A DNA stretch of 64,000 nt from Peronospora farinosa (Eukaryota; Oomycota; Peronosporomycetes; Peronosporales; Peronosporaceae), in NCBI GenBank assembly GCA_947646735.1, contig CANTFK010000807.1, positions 1 to 64,000 of the forward strand. The letters are read 5' to 3'. Both the position numbers and the translations under genes were made by a program. Below are positions 9,892 through 20,964 of the stretch, piece after piece; position 1 is the first letter of the stretch; each line of letters opens with the position of its first letter. The notes beneath the pieces were generated by a model. It did no database searches. It was not told the origin of the DNA and saw only the letters and a program-made list of their open reading frames with translations.

Positions 9892-12032
9892 CCTGATAGC
9901 ACTTCTTAGTCCTTCCAAAGAATATGAGTGCTCTACCGATATAGGGCACTAGCGGGAGGGGGTGTTGTCACACGATGACTTCGAACATCTGACCCCCTTC
10001 GAGTGGGAGATCTGCGTCACAAGAAAGACTTGGCCGGTCTTACTACCGTTTTTGAAATGCTAAAGGATCCGCCTAAGCAGCTGCAGTGTGTAGCCAGGCA
10101 AGACTTCGTCAACCACGAGCACGCCGAATTGCGTCAGAAAGCTTTATATTCTGCAGTTGTCACGGAATCTAACGTCGCTAAAATCGACTTCTCGAGTTAC
10201 AGCGGAGAGTGTCTAAAACTCCTCGCGCTAAATCACTGGCTTTGCGAAGTGGACAATGCTGTTGACGTCCACCAGCTAACGACGTAGTTCACGCGTACCC
10301 ACTTCCTCACGTCCAAGTTGACTGAAAAGGTAAAAAAGTGGGCATTTGTAAAGCATGTTGCCAATCCGGGAAGCTTCCTGGACATGCAGGCCCTAAAAAA
10401 CTACTTGCGCTTGACGTTTGATCCTCCGCAAGACGAGCACCACCATCGCTCCGCATTCTTTGCGTTGCAGCAGGGTGGTCTGTCAATGCCGGACTGCATC
10501 CAATGCGCGAGACACCTGGCATTGTGCAGAGTCGCCGACCCTATCGATACGGTGACACAAAACAAGTCCATCTGTTCGTGAACGGGATGAATTCTGGGCA
10601 TCAGCGTTTTTATTTAGCGCGGAAGCCTCTCGCTTCTCTTAGAAAGGCGTATAGCAATGCGCTGAGCGAAGATTTCAGTGGTCTTGGCTTCGCAAGTGGA
10701 TCACTAGCTTCCCCAAATCGCTGATTAGGAGCCTGAACTAATGGAGCTTAATGCGATTGAGCACTCCCTATGCATAGGCTCATAATTCTCGGAAGCCTCG
10801 ACAGCAAAGAACCTGGTCTGCTTCCTCTGTTGTAAGCCTGGTCACCGCGCAGCTGTTTGCCGCGCGCCCGTACCAGTGGTCGCTGTCACCGAGTCTGACT
10901 TCTCCGTCTCCTTCGCTGGGCAGCCAAACGTCGGCGAGAACCAGTAGGCTCGGGCGTCCTACGGGAAGAACGTGTCTAAGGTGGCGACATGTTCTCCTTC
11001 CCGCTATGAATTATGCACACCAATACCAGCAATGATCCGCGATTGATTGTGCTCAGTGTTCACGTTGACGGTGCGTCGCGTCCATACTGCGCTTTGCCCG
11101 ACTCCAAAGCGACAAACAATTTTGCCCGCGCCGACAGTTTGTCGATCCTCCTCTCGCGTTTGCGTGTCCGCGAATCTCCTAGGGAGATGGTTGTGAAGTA
11201 TGCAGACGTCAAGCCTCGCACGCAACGACAACGTTCGGTGGTGTTTTCTTACCGGTTCGATACTGTTACCAGTAGTGATGAATTTTAGGTTATTGCATGG
11301 AGTTGATCCTTTGATTGTATATTTGGGATGCCGTGGATTGAGCGGCATCGACCCGATATGGATTGGCTGAACCGTACTGTCCAGCCACGTGACATCGATG
11401 CTAAAGCGGTAATCGCAGTCCTTGATTGCCCTGCCAGCACGTGGCAGCATGTTGCCGTCGTAGATCCCGATATCACGACTCATCATACCCCCGAAGTGTG
11501 CGATGGCCCTTCGCGCGTGGTGTACAAATCCGCAACACGCTCCTCCTCAGTCGAACAGTGGTTCCTGAGTCAAGAATCTAGCCCGCAGCAGTAGCTTCGG
11601 TTTCGCACGGTCGAGCAGCGGCTCCCACACATGCGGATTCTTCCAAAACCGTACCAAAGCAGGGGCTTCCGGTACGTCACGAGCGTGCGTTGGCACCCGT
11701 GTCCGTCCACATTGAGGACACTACGCCGAGGCAGGGACCTCTGGCGAATTCGCGGGAGAAGTGGCTTACGTACATTCGGTTGAGTATCCAGTTAGTGATT
11801 CTGTGTCGCGAAGACGCAGACAGCGCCGTGCGCGTCCCCGCTCCGCTGTGCCGTCGATCCCTCCCACGCCGTCTACGCTTCTTGAGACCATTAATGTCGC
11901 TAACATGACTGGTTTATGTCCATCCAGTCATCCGTTTCAAGTCGCGAGTCCGCCTCGCGACGCGTTTGGAATTACGCAGCTCCCAGAGCTTATTCAGAAA
12001 GACATGCTGCGTGACTTAAAGGGGGATAGAGA
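9892..12032 (+). mobile_element. Gypsy-D: 5' part of a Ty3/Gypsy element (gag, protease, linker)
   Basis: The leader resembles that of Gypsy-E. Gag is readable from about 10003 with a stop at 10285 and a frame change near 10510. A good zinc knuckle (C-x2-C-x4-H-x4-C) lies at about 10820-10865. The protease follows at 11013-11290, with its active site reading Asp-Ser-Lys-Ala-Thr where Gly is expected after Ser. The PR-RT linker contains VEQ-x-(L/F) repeats near 11550-11630. The pol frame is cut at 12032 by the LTR of Gypsy-F. Confidence 0.8.
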
Positions 12033-12351
12033 TTGTAATGGGGCTAGAAGGTACCGTCACTAGCTTACACGTTTGTTTGAGGAAGGCTCAAGCCCAAGAA
12101 TGAAGTATTAAGTAAATTTAACTCTGTTTTTTATGTTTGTTTTTAATTCGTACTAATTACGAAGATTTAAAGGCGTAATAAAAACGACAGTATTCCTGCC
12201 TTTCGAGAACCACACATTTTCAGGTTACTTTATTATTGGTTCATATTGGGTCTTTAGGCTCTTATAATAAATTGCCAGAGTGACCGCTATTGGGGCACAG
12301 CGCCTACTTACATATGTAATTGTTTATTTGTGTGTAATGTAGCCCATTACA
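12033..12351 (-). repeat. 3' LTR of Gypsy-F
   Basis: The 319-bp unit is bounded by TGTAATGGGG and CCCATTACA. Its first about 70 bases (plus strand) match 18546-18615, the remnant of the other LTR. Confidence 0.8.
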
Positions 12352-12364
12352 TCTCTCCCTTCTC

Positions 12365-13027
12365 ATGACAGCAACCACCAACCGTGAGTGCTCAACTATC
12401 GAAACCCCATCGCTCACAAATGAACAAGCAATGTCCGGAGACCCAACACCCAATCCAGCAGCACTCCCAAGAACCATCAGCGGGAATGCAACATACAGCA
12501 TTATGGCGCAACAACTTATACCTTGGCCACTGTATGACTTGTTAGGAGCTCACGCTCCATACTCACTGGACACGATGCGGGACTAATTTCGGCGATTCCG
12601 AAAACTGCGCGGAAAGGGCCTTGATGGAATCGGGTATGAGGCCCTGCAGCATTTTTGGTGTACCTTCATCCAACGTTGGAATCGGATGCTTGAGGATGGT
12701 AGCAGCTTCCAACTATGGCTCGCCAATCGAGAGTAGCTTCTCGCCGATTGCTCCATCGGCGCGTTACTCTAAAGGGTGTGTGAGAATGCTTGGAATGAGG
12801 ACCGCTTCTGCTTCGTTCATGTCAATGAAGGATGCCAGTCTTGTGGCTCGACTCCACGCCCAAATCATGACGAATGGCGAAGACACATTGCTGAGTGTCC
12901 ACTCAGTGAACGCGAACGAATTTGGATTGCGACCTATGAGCGAAGTCTGAGCGAACGGAGAAGCGCAGTTATTCGTGATGCGCCCGCTGACAGCACCACT
13001 TGCGACAGCGGAGTCAATCTACGCTGA
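12365..13027 (+). pseudogene. Antisense ORF of Gypsy-F, homologous to that of Gypsy-E
   Basis: One frame on the plus strand, opposite to F's pol, starts at the ATG at 12365, 13 bp inside the LTR, and reads about 220 codons with three in-frame stops (12584, about 12693, about 12771). It contains the block FWC-x-FI-x-RWN near 12660 and a Cys/His cluster (C-x3-H-x4-C-x2-C) with the block YERSLSE near 12930. The same blocks with the same spacing occur antisense in Gypsy-E (36640-37329). The function is unknown; the Cys/His cluster could bind zinc. Confidence 0.6.
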
Positions 13028-13199
13028 ATAATCAGCGCAGGGCAGCGACAGTCCTGTTGCGCGATTCTATCCTCATAATCGTGATAAAATGATTCATCAC
13101 GACGTTCTCGATCACGTCATCGTTATTGTTTTCGACGGCGTGGGTATCCTCACCGTTCTCGTTTGTCACGAGAACGTTCGCGCTCGCTTCGAAATACCC

Positions 13200-13410
13200 C
13201 GATTCCATGGTTTCGTACGACTAAATAACATCTGTAATGTCACGAAGGAGTAAGGAACGCGGTATCCATGTATCCTGCTCGGAAGGGAATCCAAGCCAGC
13301 GTACTCGATATCTGTGCACGGAGGAGAAGGACGCGCTTCTCATGAGCCAACTGTAGTACTGGTCGCGGAGGGTCCTCGTGACCCACAAATGCGGTCTACA
13401 ATCCAGCGCA
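13200..13410 (-). pseudogene. Gypsy-F chromodomain
   Basis: The minus strand shows the motif YRVRWLGFPSEQDTW followed by a DITDV segment, which aligns with the chromodomain of Gypsy-E (36530-36660). Such domains are known to steer integration to particular chromatin. Confidence 0.75.
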
Positions 13411-13548
13411 CCTGTCCCTCCACATCAACAAGCGGAGGAGTGCTCCCTCGATGATAATGTTGGCGTCCTAGTTGCCCAAGACGATGTTGATCAGGCCGTG
13501 AAAAAGCTGCCGATGCTCAGCTGGAGGCTGAGGCTGCCAGTGAGCGAG

Positions 13549-14250
13549 CTACCCAGGCGGAGGAGACTGCGAGTGAGACCCGGCAGTCGAATCTTGAATT
13601 TCTAGAAAGGGTGAGGATTCTTCGCCAGGCGCTTTAGTCGTGTACAGATGCGCCCCATTCGGCGCGTTGAGCACGAAGGGAAGGCCGATCGACCTACGGA
13701 CTTTTGAAGCCGGTATCGGAGCCAAGCCGTGGAGCGTAGCCGGTCGATATTCCTTTAGCCTCCCTACATAGAACGCCGGGTGGAGTCGCAATGACGAGGG
13801 GACGTCGAGTGTATAAGCGTCGCTAATTTACTTCAGAGCCTTGAATTGATCGATGAAGCGTGGCGCGAGTTTACTAGCGATCAGGTTAGTGATTGCTGAA
13901 TTCCTTAGACCTTCAATAGACAATTATACACGATCACCTTTCTCAAACTTGCCCATGTTCTTTCTGCCTTGTTTTTTAGCGTTCTCTTTCTGATGGTCTA
14001 CCGCAGATTGTAGTGCGTCGCGTACAAACCGGGTGATGGCTTAACGCTAAGGGATAAAATCCGACACAGCTATGTCATTAATGGGTTGCGCCGACCCAAT
14101 CGGCGCGTAGTTGTCAATAGGCGACCGCTTTCCCGAAGAAAGGTCAATCAATGTTTGCGCAGTCCATCGAGCTAAATAGACGCCACGTCTCGTGGCGACA
14201 AAGCAGCAATTATTCGCCTTGGATCGGGGTACTACATTTGCGCTCAACTA
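13549..14250 (-). pseudogene. Gypsy-F integrase C-terminal domain and spacer
   Basis: HPAFYVGRL near 13770-13785 and a decayed RKNMGKFEKGDR segment near 13950 mark the SH3-like domain. Frame breaks are frequent. Confidence 0.75.
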
Positions 14251-14279
14251 CCGTGGCCTGCACTCGATCCTTGTTTATC

Positions 14280-15300
14280 ACCTTTACCCCCCCCCAGAGT
14301 GGAACCACTGGGTGGCAGTGGTCGCCCTAAGGCAACGAGAGTAGGAACACGAGGGTGAAGAGTTCACAAAAAATGGCGTTAACCCTGCTGACGCGTGTAC
14401 GGAGTTGCTGAGTGCGAACTCAGCGAGTGGTAAAAATGCACTCCAACTTGTAGTGGTAAAAATGCACTCCAACTTGTGAATGACGTAGCGTAGCTTCGAA
14501 GAACGTCTTCGAGGACCCGGTTCACACGCTCGGTTTGCCCATCCGTTTCCGGATGGGCCGCAGTCGGCATCAGCAGATTTGTCCCGAGAAGCTCGAACAG
14601 TGACGTTCAAATGCGGACGTGAATCGCGGATCGCGGTCCGAAACAAAGTTTTTTGGCAAGCCATGATGACGGAAAACCGCATCAATAAAGTGCGCCACGG
14701 TTTCTGTTGCGGTGATCGCAGCGTGAACAGGCACTAGATGTGTCATCTTGCTGATACTGTCAATAAAAACCTAGAATCCCGTCAGAGCTTGACTATCGGC
14801 GCGAGACCGAAGATGAAATCCATCGAAACTGACCTTCAGGCCTCGGCTGCAATCGGCAACGATCGCAAAGGAGCCTGCGACGATGGAGATGGCTTCACAC
14901 GCTGGCAGATTTCGCACGTTCGGATCCAGTTGCGTACCCACTTATACATGTGGGGCCAGAAGAAGTCTAGAGACACCGCTGCGATGTCTTTTCGCGGCCC
15001 AAATGTCCGCCAGCAGGAACATCGTGATACTCGTGGATGATTCTTGCACGCAAATCCATGTCGTTGGCGATCACCGTGCGAGGAGCATCAAATTGATCGA
15101 TGCTATACAGAAGCAAATCGCCGTCTAAACTTTATCGATGTATATGGTCGCGCTTGGTTCGGGATAATGCTCCCAGTGCAGCATCGCAGGGAGTAAGCCG
15201 ATAATCGATAATGTCTGCATAATTTGAATCGCTCTTGCATGCTGCGAGGATCTCATCAAATAAACACAGCTCGGGTGTAACCCGAGTTGCATTCAGCGAT
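14280..15300 (-). pseudogene. Gypsy-F integrase zinc domain and DDE core
   Basis: The minus strand shows the zinc-domain His cluster with GHLGREKT (about 14975-15030), the VSDRDPRF block (about 14630) and the [15 protein letters not shown] block (about 14520-14560). A C9 run at 14287-14295 lies in the following spacer. A 30-bp duplication lies near 14430-14480. Confidence 0.75.
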
Positions 15301-15316
15301 ACACACATCGCACATC

Positions 15317-15334
15317 GATCATCATCATCATCCT
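15317..15334 (+). repeat. ATC trinucleotide microsatellite
   Basis: About six ATC units lie at the deletion junction between the RT and integrase of Gypsy-F. Confidence 0.7.
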
Positions 15335-15339
15335 CGTAA

Positions 15340-16390
15340 TCATTTAGAACAGTCCGAGGATCGTAGTCGGGACGTCGTGATTAACTTGCAAACCTGTTTT
15401 AAGTGTTGAAGGTGAGCTTGTACATCGTAAAGGTTGCCCTCAGCGTGACTGTGGAAGAAGATATCGTCAAAATAAGTTGGAGCAAAGTTTCGAAGGGGTG
15501 TCAACACTTGAGACACCATGCGATCGAAAGTGGCCGGAGCGTTCTTCAATCCTTGTGGCATAACTAGCCACTACCATAACCATCCACTCGGGGTTCTCAC
15601 CGCGGTGAGGGGGAAATCGCTCGGTCGCATCAAAATCTGGTAGAAGCCATTGGTCAAGTCGATGGCACTGAAGATGACACTTCCTGACATGGAATTCAGC
15701 ACCATGTCCTTCCTGGGAAATGGCGTTTGCGCAGGAATAGTGGCATCATTCAACTTATTGAGCGCATGCACTATCCGCCAGCCTCCCGTAGCCTTCTTCA
15801 CGCAGAAGGTTGGACTCGAATGTGGTGAGATACTCTCCCGCACATGACCCGCCTTGTGGCGGCCTTCGAAGAATGCTGTCTATAGCTTCGACTTGATCTC
15901 GAGGCAACGGCCACTGCCGTGTCACAAAATACTTCGACCCTGGCACGAGATCAATATCATGTCGAACACTACGGTCCGCAGGAAGTTCAGCCGGGATCTT
16001 GTCCGGGAACACGTCTGCATACTCACGAGCAATGTCGTAGACAGGGTTACCATACTTTTGCAGAGCCTCCCATGACTGTGATGCAAACCTTTCTATACGC
16101 GTTGAATTCGGCTCAGAGCTTCGAGGACGCGTCATATGATCCTCGTTCATCACAGTAATCACCTCGCTGGTGATTAGACCCGCACAGTGCCTCCCTAAAG
16201 GGTCACGTAGGAAATGCTTCCAGGAAAGCCCTGGAAGGCTTGTAATGGAAGACGCATCGCAAGGAGGACTCGCGACTTCAATGTATTGGCGTCTTTGTGG
16301 ACTCCTTTTCACGTACACGATAGCGTGGACACATTCCAACGCTGAATACTCGATTCTGTTGTCCCCATCGTGCTTCGAGTCACTACTCAA
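15340..16390 (-). pseudogene. Gypsy-F reverse transcriptase
   Basis: The minus strand carries the linker end ([15 protein letters not shown]), the [11 protein letters not shown] segment, the RT N-terminus with [11 protein letters not shown], and the YFDD box near 15480. A frameshift lies near 15840 and a Glu to TAG change near 15572. The sequence jumps at about 15385 to unrelated residues, so the thumb and RNase H are largely deleted. Confidence 0.85.
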
Positions 16391-16399
16391 AGCTGGCGC

Positions 16400-16985
16400 A
16401 CCGCAGCCAGGTGGAAACCATCACCCCCTCCTAGGCACTGAATTTCCTCATTCAGATTGCCGAAAACACATGACGGCAGTAGCTCATACTCGACCGTTGG
16501 AGCTCCTGCTAGGCCGCCATAAACTTATGTGGGAGCCCTTGATCGACCAGAATTTGACGATGTGGGAACCTCGGGTTCGACCACAGTGGGTGATGATGGG
16601 AACCCCGGTTCGACCATCATGCTTACAAGCGGGAACTCCTGTCCGCCTACGTCATACTTGTTGGCGAACTCTTCCTCGTCGTCACATTTCCCTTGTGGGA
16701 GTCTCTGATCGACCAAAATAAGTGCAGATGGGATTTCCGTTCAACTGGTGTATCCAAGTGCGGGAACCCCTGTTCAACCGCGTTGATTACACGCAAGAAT
16801 TCCTGTTCGACTGCATCGTCCTCGTCGTTTTCCTTGCTGTAAAGCGAGGAGTCTCCGTCACATGTGCCCAAAAGAACAGCATAAGCAGTACAGAGAGAAT
16901 CATGTCTCGCTATGAGAAGATCCTGTTTCGTGTATAGACGATCTACGACTGTCTCGTTGGGCCAGTCGCTTTGGGACACCAAGGA
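16400..16985 (-). repeat. VEQ-x-FP repeat linker of Gypsy-F
   Basis: Between protease and RT the minus strand encodes several degenerate units of the type Val-Glu-(Gln/Pro)-x-(Phe/Leu)-Pro, across frame breaks. The same kind of unit forms a regular array in Gypsy-E (32544-32874) and is scattered in Gypsy-D. Confidence 0.6.
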
Positions 16986-17009
16986 TCAGTAAACATTGCA
17001 ATGACCTTA

Positions 17010-17443
17010 AACTTTCTTCAACGTCTCACTGATCTGGCTAACCAGTAGATTTGGGGCTCATAACGTGCCAACCATGGCTTTCTCAGGATGCAATTGAATG
17101 CATTATTTATCGCGATCACAAAAAAATCATCATTACTGCGAAAATTGTCAAACGTGTACGGCAACGACACTTCACGCCGCGATACGTGTTGTAACTTTTT
17201 CCTGTCAGCCAACTAGACAACGACTTGGCCAGGTCCCTCGCGGACCTAAATTCTGTGAGGCAGCATCGATGAACGAGATTCGCGAAAGAAATTATTCGTC
17301 GCTCCTGAGTCCAGGAGCGCTATTAAAGATTGCCGGTCACCGGCGACATGTAAAATGACAATAATCAGACGTAAATTACCATGCGTAGTGGTGGCATTTA
17401 ACCGTGCGCGTAGCGCAAGAGGGCTGGGAGGTTGGGCTGCCAC
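17010..17443 (-). pseudogene. Gypsy-F aspartic protease
   Basis: The active site LLDSGATNNFF lies near 17290-17320, and the C-terminal ILRKPWLARYEP segment near 17050-17085, split by a frame break near 17220. Confidence 0.8.
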
Positions 17444-17559
17444 CGGGGGACCCTAAGCTCCCTCCAACCAGCAGGCGTCCTGCACCGACTGGTCCCAACC
17501 ATTTTTTGGACGTGTGACCAGTACAACACCCTCATGATGGGAGTACTGATATCGGCGCT

Positions 17560-18240
17560 GGCTGGCGGCACTCAACCGCGCGATGACCTGGCTTTCGACA
17601 ACAAACGTGAACCATTTGACGCCAGGTGCGAGAATCACTTTAACGGGGAGTGAAACTTCGTCGGTCCCGACGACTCGATCACGTGGATCTCCACAGGCTT
17701 CGGACTAGAAGGCTGGAGAATGGTGACGACCGACGGTTTGGTATTAGCCTTGGAGACCCTCAAGTCCTCACGGAAGGAAATAGAAAATAACTCCTCCAAT
17801 GTGGCAGGCTCCGCGCGCTCGAGCGATAAGCGGGTCTGCCTTCTGCCTTTCACGCATACCAACCACAAAGACATTCACCTGCGTGTACATGTCCATGGCA
17901 TATGTAATGATACACGACGCCATATGTCTAGCCATCTGCTCGTAGTCGCGCGTCTCCATTTTACCCTGCCGCAAAGACAGGAACCTTGAGCGCACCAATT
18001 TGATCCTCTTGCGGTGGCTCGAAGGCAAGAAGAAAGCCATTATGGATGGCATACATGGTGGGGAACGCTACTCGTCCACAGCGAGCTTACCAAAGGCCTA
18101 TTCCTTGGCTTATACGGTGATGCGGGGAAGAAGGAAGTTAACCTTTGCTTAGAACGCCTCTGGAAGCCCGAGGCGATGGAGATGTCTACTTCTCAGAACC
18201 TTCGATTGAGCGACAATCGCTCTTAACCTTCTCCTGAGTA
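17560..18240 (-). pseudogene. gag: Gypsy-F gag
   Basis: The capsid segment LLAFEPPQE lies near 18010-18040 and the following FLSLRQGKMETRDY block near 17945-17980. A zinc knuckle with one Cys lost lies near 17565-17615. The N-terminus has several stops. Confidence 0.75.
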
Positions 18241-18545
18241 GTAGGAGATTTATATCTTCGCGAAATCTTTCCTTGAAAGTCGCGAGTGAGTTAAACCTCG
18301 CCGATTAAAATTAGCGAGCTCGCGAGCCATAAACTCGTGTATGGCAAGGCGTTGCCCATCAGGGGTCGTTGTTCATATCAGAGACGTGATGAACGCCTTT
18401 CATAATATCACCACGAGGATATTGAGGGAATCCCGTTTGACACCAGTGAGATGGGGAAGGTCGCGTGCTCCAGAAAAAATCTAGAGCGTGAAGGTACGAC
18501 GATTCGCTCATCCCAAACTCGGGCATAGGAAGGAGTTCAAAGTGC

Positions 18546-18625
18546 TACTAGTTGTAACGGGTCTAGAATGTACCGTTACTAGCGTACACGCGCTCGCTTG
18601 AGAAATGCTCAAGCCCAAGTAACGA
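18546..18625 (-). repeat. 5' LTR remnant of Gypsy-F
   Basis: The first about 80 bases (plus strand, TGTAACGGGTCTAG onward) match 12033-12110 and then diverge. On its internal side a leader with TAGCACTT, like other primer-binding regions here, follows. Confidence 0.65.
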
Positions 18626-18699
18626 AGAAAAAAGGGCGTGGATAAAGATACCGTCAGACGTCGAAGGGGGTGCATAGTACCGGATGCATCGTTCTTGAA

Positions 18700-19090
18700 T
18701 CAGTCGGTCGAGCCCAAGAATTCCGGTCCCGAGTTGTGCACATTTACTTGTGGTCCAACAAGTCCAGGTCTATACAAAGACCAAGCATTTGCGTCTTCTG
18801 CACTAACGAGGAGCAATAACAGCCAAGCCGAAAGGAATACAAACTGAGACCCAAGGTTGATGTGACACGGTATCGAATTAACCTCTCTGTAAATCGGTAG
18901 TCCGGTGCAATGTGTGTGTTGTGGATCTCGAACGTTGTTTGAGGAATCCAATCCACCACAAATACGAATCCACTTGCACTCCGTCGAGTCTCCACATCGG
19001 CAGCCCAATATATCCTTGCAGTGAAGTGATTCTATTAGACTAGATTTCGATATCGTCGTCGGCGTTGCTTGAAGGTATCGTAGCATGCGC
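18700..19090 (-). pseudogene. Ty1/Copia RNase H fragment
   Basis: The minus strand shows RYLQATPT at the start and then, in another frame, ETRRSASGFVFVVD, the Copia RNase H signature around the second catalytic Asp. The fragment is frameshifted and truncated, and no Copia LTRs are visible. Confidence 0.65.
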
Positions 19091-19299
19091 TAATTGATTT
19101 GCCAGTGTTTAGGACACGGATTAGCCTCAAAGTGGCCTAATCGCCACCGTGTTACTACAAGATGCTTTTAATATCACTTCTGCAGTTTATGTATTACTTG
19201 GTGTTACTACTAGGCTACTAATTTGATTGATTGGGCCATTTATGGTGGTTGCAAAGATTAAGAACCAACATTTGGCTTACTCACCGTAAATGGAGACTC

Positions 19300-19690
19300 A
19301 CCCTTCTTTAAACATGAGTCGTCTAAAGCGAAATATGGATTCAAAAGATCACATATCCGCATCGGCCTAATGTGGAGGAGGACATCGCGTATGACGCGGG
19401 TCTCTCATCACAAGCCTCTCCATAAGGTCCAAACGACGTTTCAGCTGGTAATCCAACTAGCGATCCTTCTCGCGAACATCGTGCAGATCCGCACGCCTCT
19501 TCTAAGCAGCGTTCTGCGCCTACGTATGGAAGACACAAGAATAGTCAACCGCAAGTAGTTGTGCGTCATTGCCGCTCCTATTGGGCGCCACCTGTGCTGG
19601 TGGATGCGGGTGGGAACACACGCTTCTTGTTTCAAAGTTTGTTGTCCCACCGCTTTGTAAAGATGACGCAAAAACACTCGTTTGATGGAG
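19300..19690 (+). pseudogene. Ty3/Gypsy pol tail with chromodomain start, third family
   Basis: The frame containing VLVDAGGNTRFL (about 19600-19635) followed by SLLSHRFV resembles the chromodomain start of another oomycete Gypsy lineage. A Ser/Pro-rich tail precedes it. No intact frame. Confidence 0.5.
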
Positions 19691-19699
19691 AAATACACA

Positions 19700-20091
19700 G
19701 AATGCTTTAGACTTTTGATAACTGGTTGACGTGTTGCGCATCGACGTACCGGGGAAAAGTTCGCTTTTAAACAGAAGCATAAGCTGCAGCGACTCCAGAT
19801 TGACTAGCAAAGGCGGTGTGACGAAGCTAGCAGGGAGAACTTTACTACCTATAGCTTGTTTTGCACGCTCCACAGTGAAGTCAATTTGCTGCGACCGTAA
19901 TTTATCTGCATTTGCATGCGATTTGACACGGCGCAGAAAATCTGTTTCGTAGTGGTCGGTTGTTTCATCCGAACTCAACACGACTGGAATAGAGGAAATA
20001 CAATCAAGTATTTTTTTTGGCGTTTACACATTGTAAAAAAACCAAAACAACTATTGACGCCGATAGTGGCACCCTCCAGAAGCGATACACT
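19700..20091 (-). pseudogene. Decayed secreted, RxLR-like effector candidate
   Basis: The minus strand from 20091 down encodes a signal-peptide-like run (basic start, then hydrophobic ASIVVLVFLQCVNA) that ends in a poly-A tract at about 20010-20020 where the frame shifts. The next frame reads an acidic, Ser/Thr-rich region, then DFLRR, then an acidic-basic stretch with VERA. This order (signal peptide, FLR, acidic patch) resembles RxLR effectors, but neither the RxLR nor the EER is exact. The apparent start codon is GTG, perhaps a lost ATG. The 3' end merges into Gypsy DNA. It is dead if it was ever an effector. Confidence 0.35.
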
Positions 20092-20095
20092 AGCA

Positions 20096-20960
20096 CAACC
20101 GATCTAAGCAATCTAGATGGAGATGGCATAGGTGCTATACCACCATTCATATAGCCGCCTTTGCAACGGCGTTCATGTGACACCAATCGGACACGGCCGC
20201 ACGCCGTTAGGAGAGCTCTAATCTTACATTCGTCTGATTCCGACTTTCTGTTATAGACAGTAAGGAGAACATACACTGGGATTATGCCCAATGAGAAGGA
20301 CGATTTAGTATCGCCGTCCTCTTGTTGAGACGTGGCAGCTGCGACTACACTAAAACAATGATTACCAACTTTCAATAGCTAGTCACACTCCATCGAATCC
20401 TCTTGCATCAAGATCTATCAGCTGATCTGTGAATGCAACTTTGTTTAATCGTGAGGGCTTAAGTTCTCTGAATACTGAAGGAATTTCGTGCTAAGCAAGC
20501 GATCCTAATGTGGTGCTACTATTGATCCTTAGATCGGATATTTGTAAATAGTTAACTCTAAAGTAGCTTTATTAATATTGTGTCTTCATCGAGATACTGT
20601 TATCAAATGTGGTGATTATGTTAGCTTCCAAGGTACTACGGATACTACTACTTGCTGTTCAAAACCTGTATTACGCACTAATTGTTGGCGTAATTCACTT
20701 TCTCGGTCACGATACAGACGCTGGATGGGGTCACACGATCGCGTGCCAGTGATTGACTGTGCGCTAAGGATGATTGCGATATGCGTATCAGATGTACGTG
20801 GCGTTTCCAAGAGTAGCATACTTAAAGCTAGTCGTAGCTTCTTGCATTTTGGCTGTTAATAAGATCCAGAAAAAATGCAAGTAAGGGGTCTCTTTCGAAG
20901 CTAAGAAACCGACGCGCGACAACATCAAATGTTCCACACTTGATGGTCTGCTGTAGACGT
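20096..20960. other. Unassigned repeat-zone DNA
   Basis: No gene is supported. Short open frames on both strands show no recognisable domain. The flanks are Gypsy fragments. Confidence 0.4.
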
Positions 20961-20964
20961 CTAC

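Larger units (their letters stand above)
12033..18625 (-). mobile_element. Gypsy-F: minus-strand chromodomain Ty3/Gypsy element, inactivated
   Basis: On the minus strand the order is 5' LTR remnant (18546 to about 18625), leader, gag, protease, repeat linker, RT, integrase, chromodomain, 3' LTR (12033-12351). A polypurine tract (read on the minus strand) abuts the 3' LTR at 12352-12364. It was inserted into the pol of Gypsy-D. Most of RNase H is deleted and every domain has frame breaks. An antisense ORF occupies the segment between the chromodomain and the 3' LTR. Confidence 0.85.
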
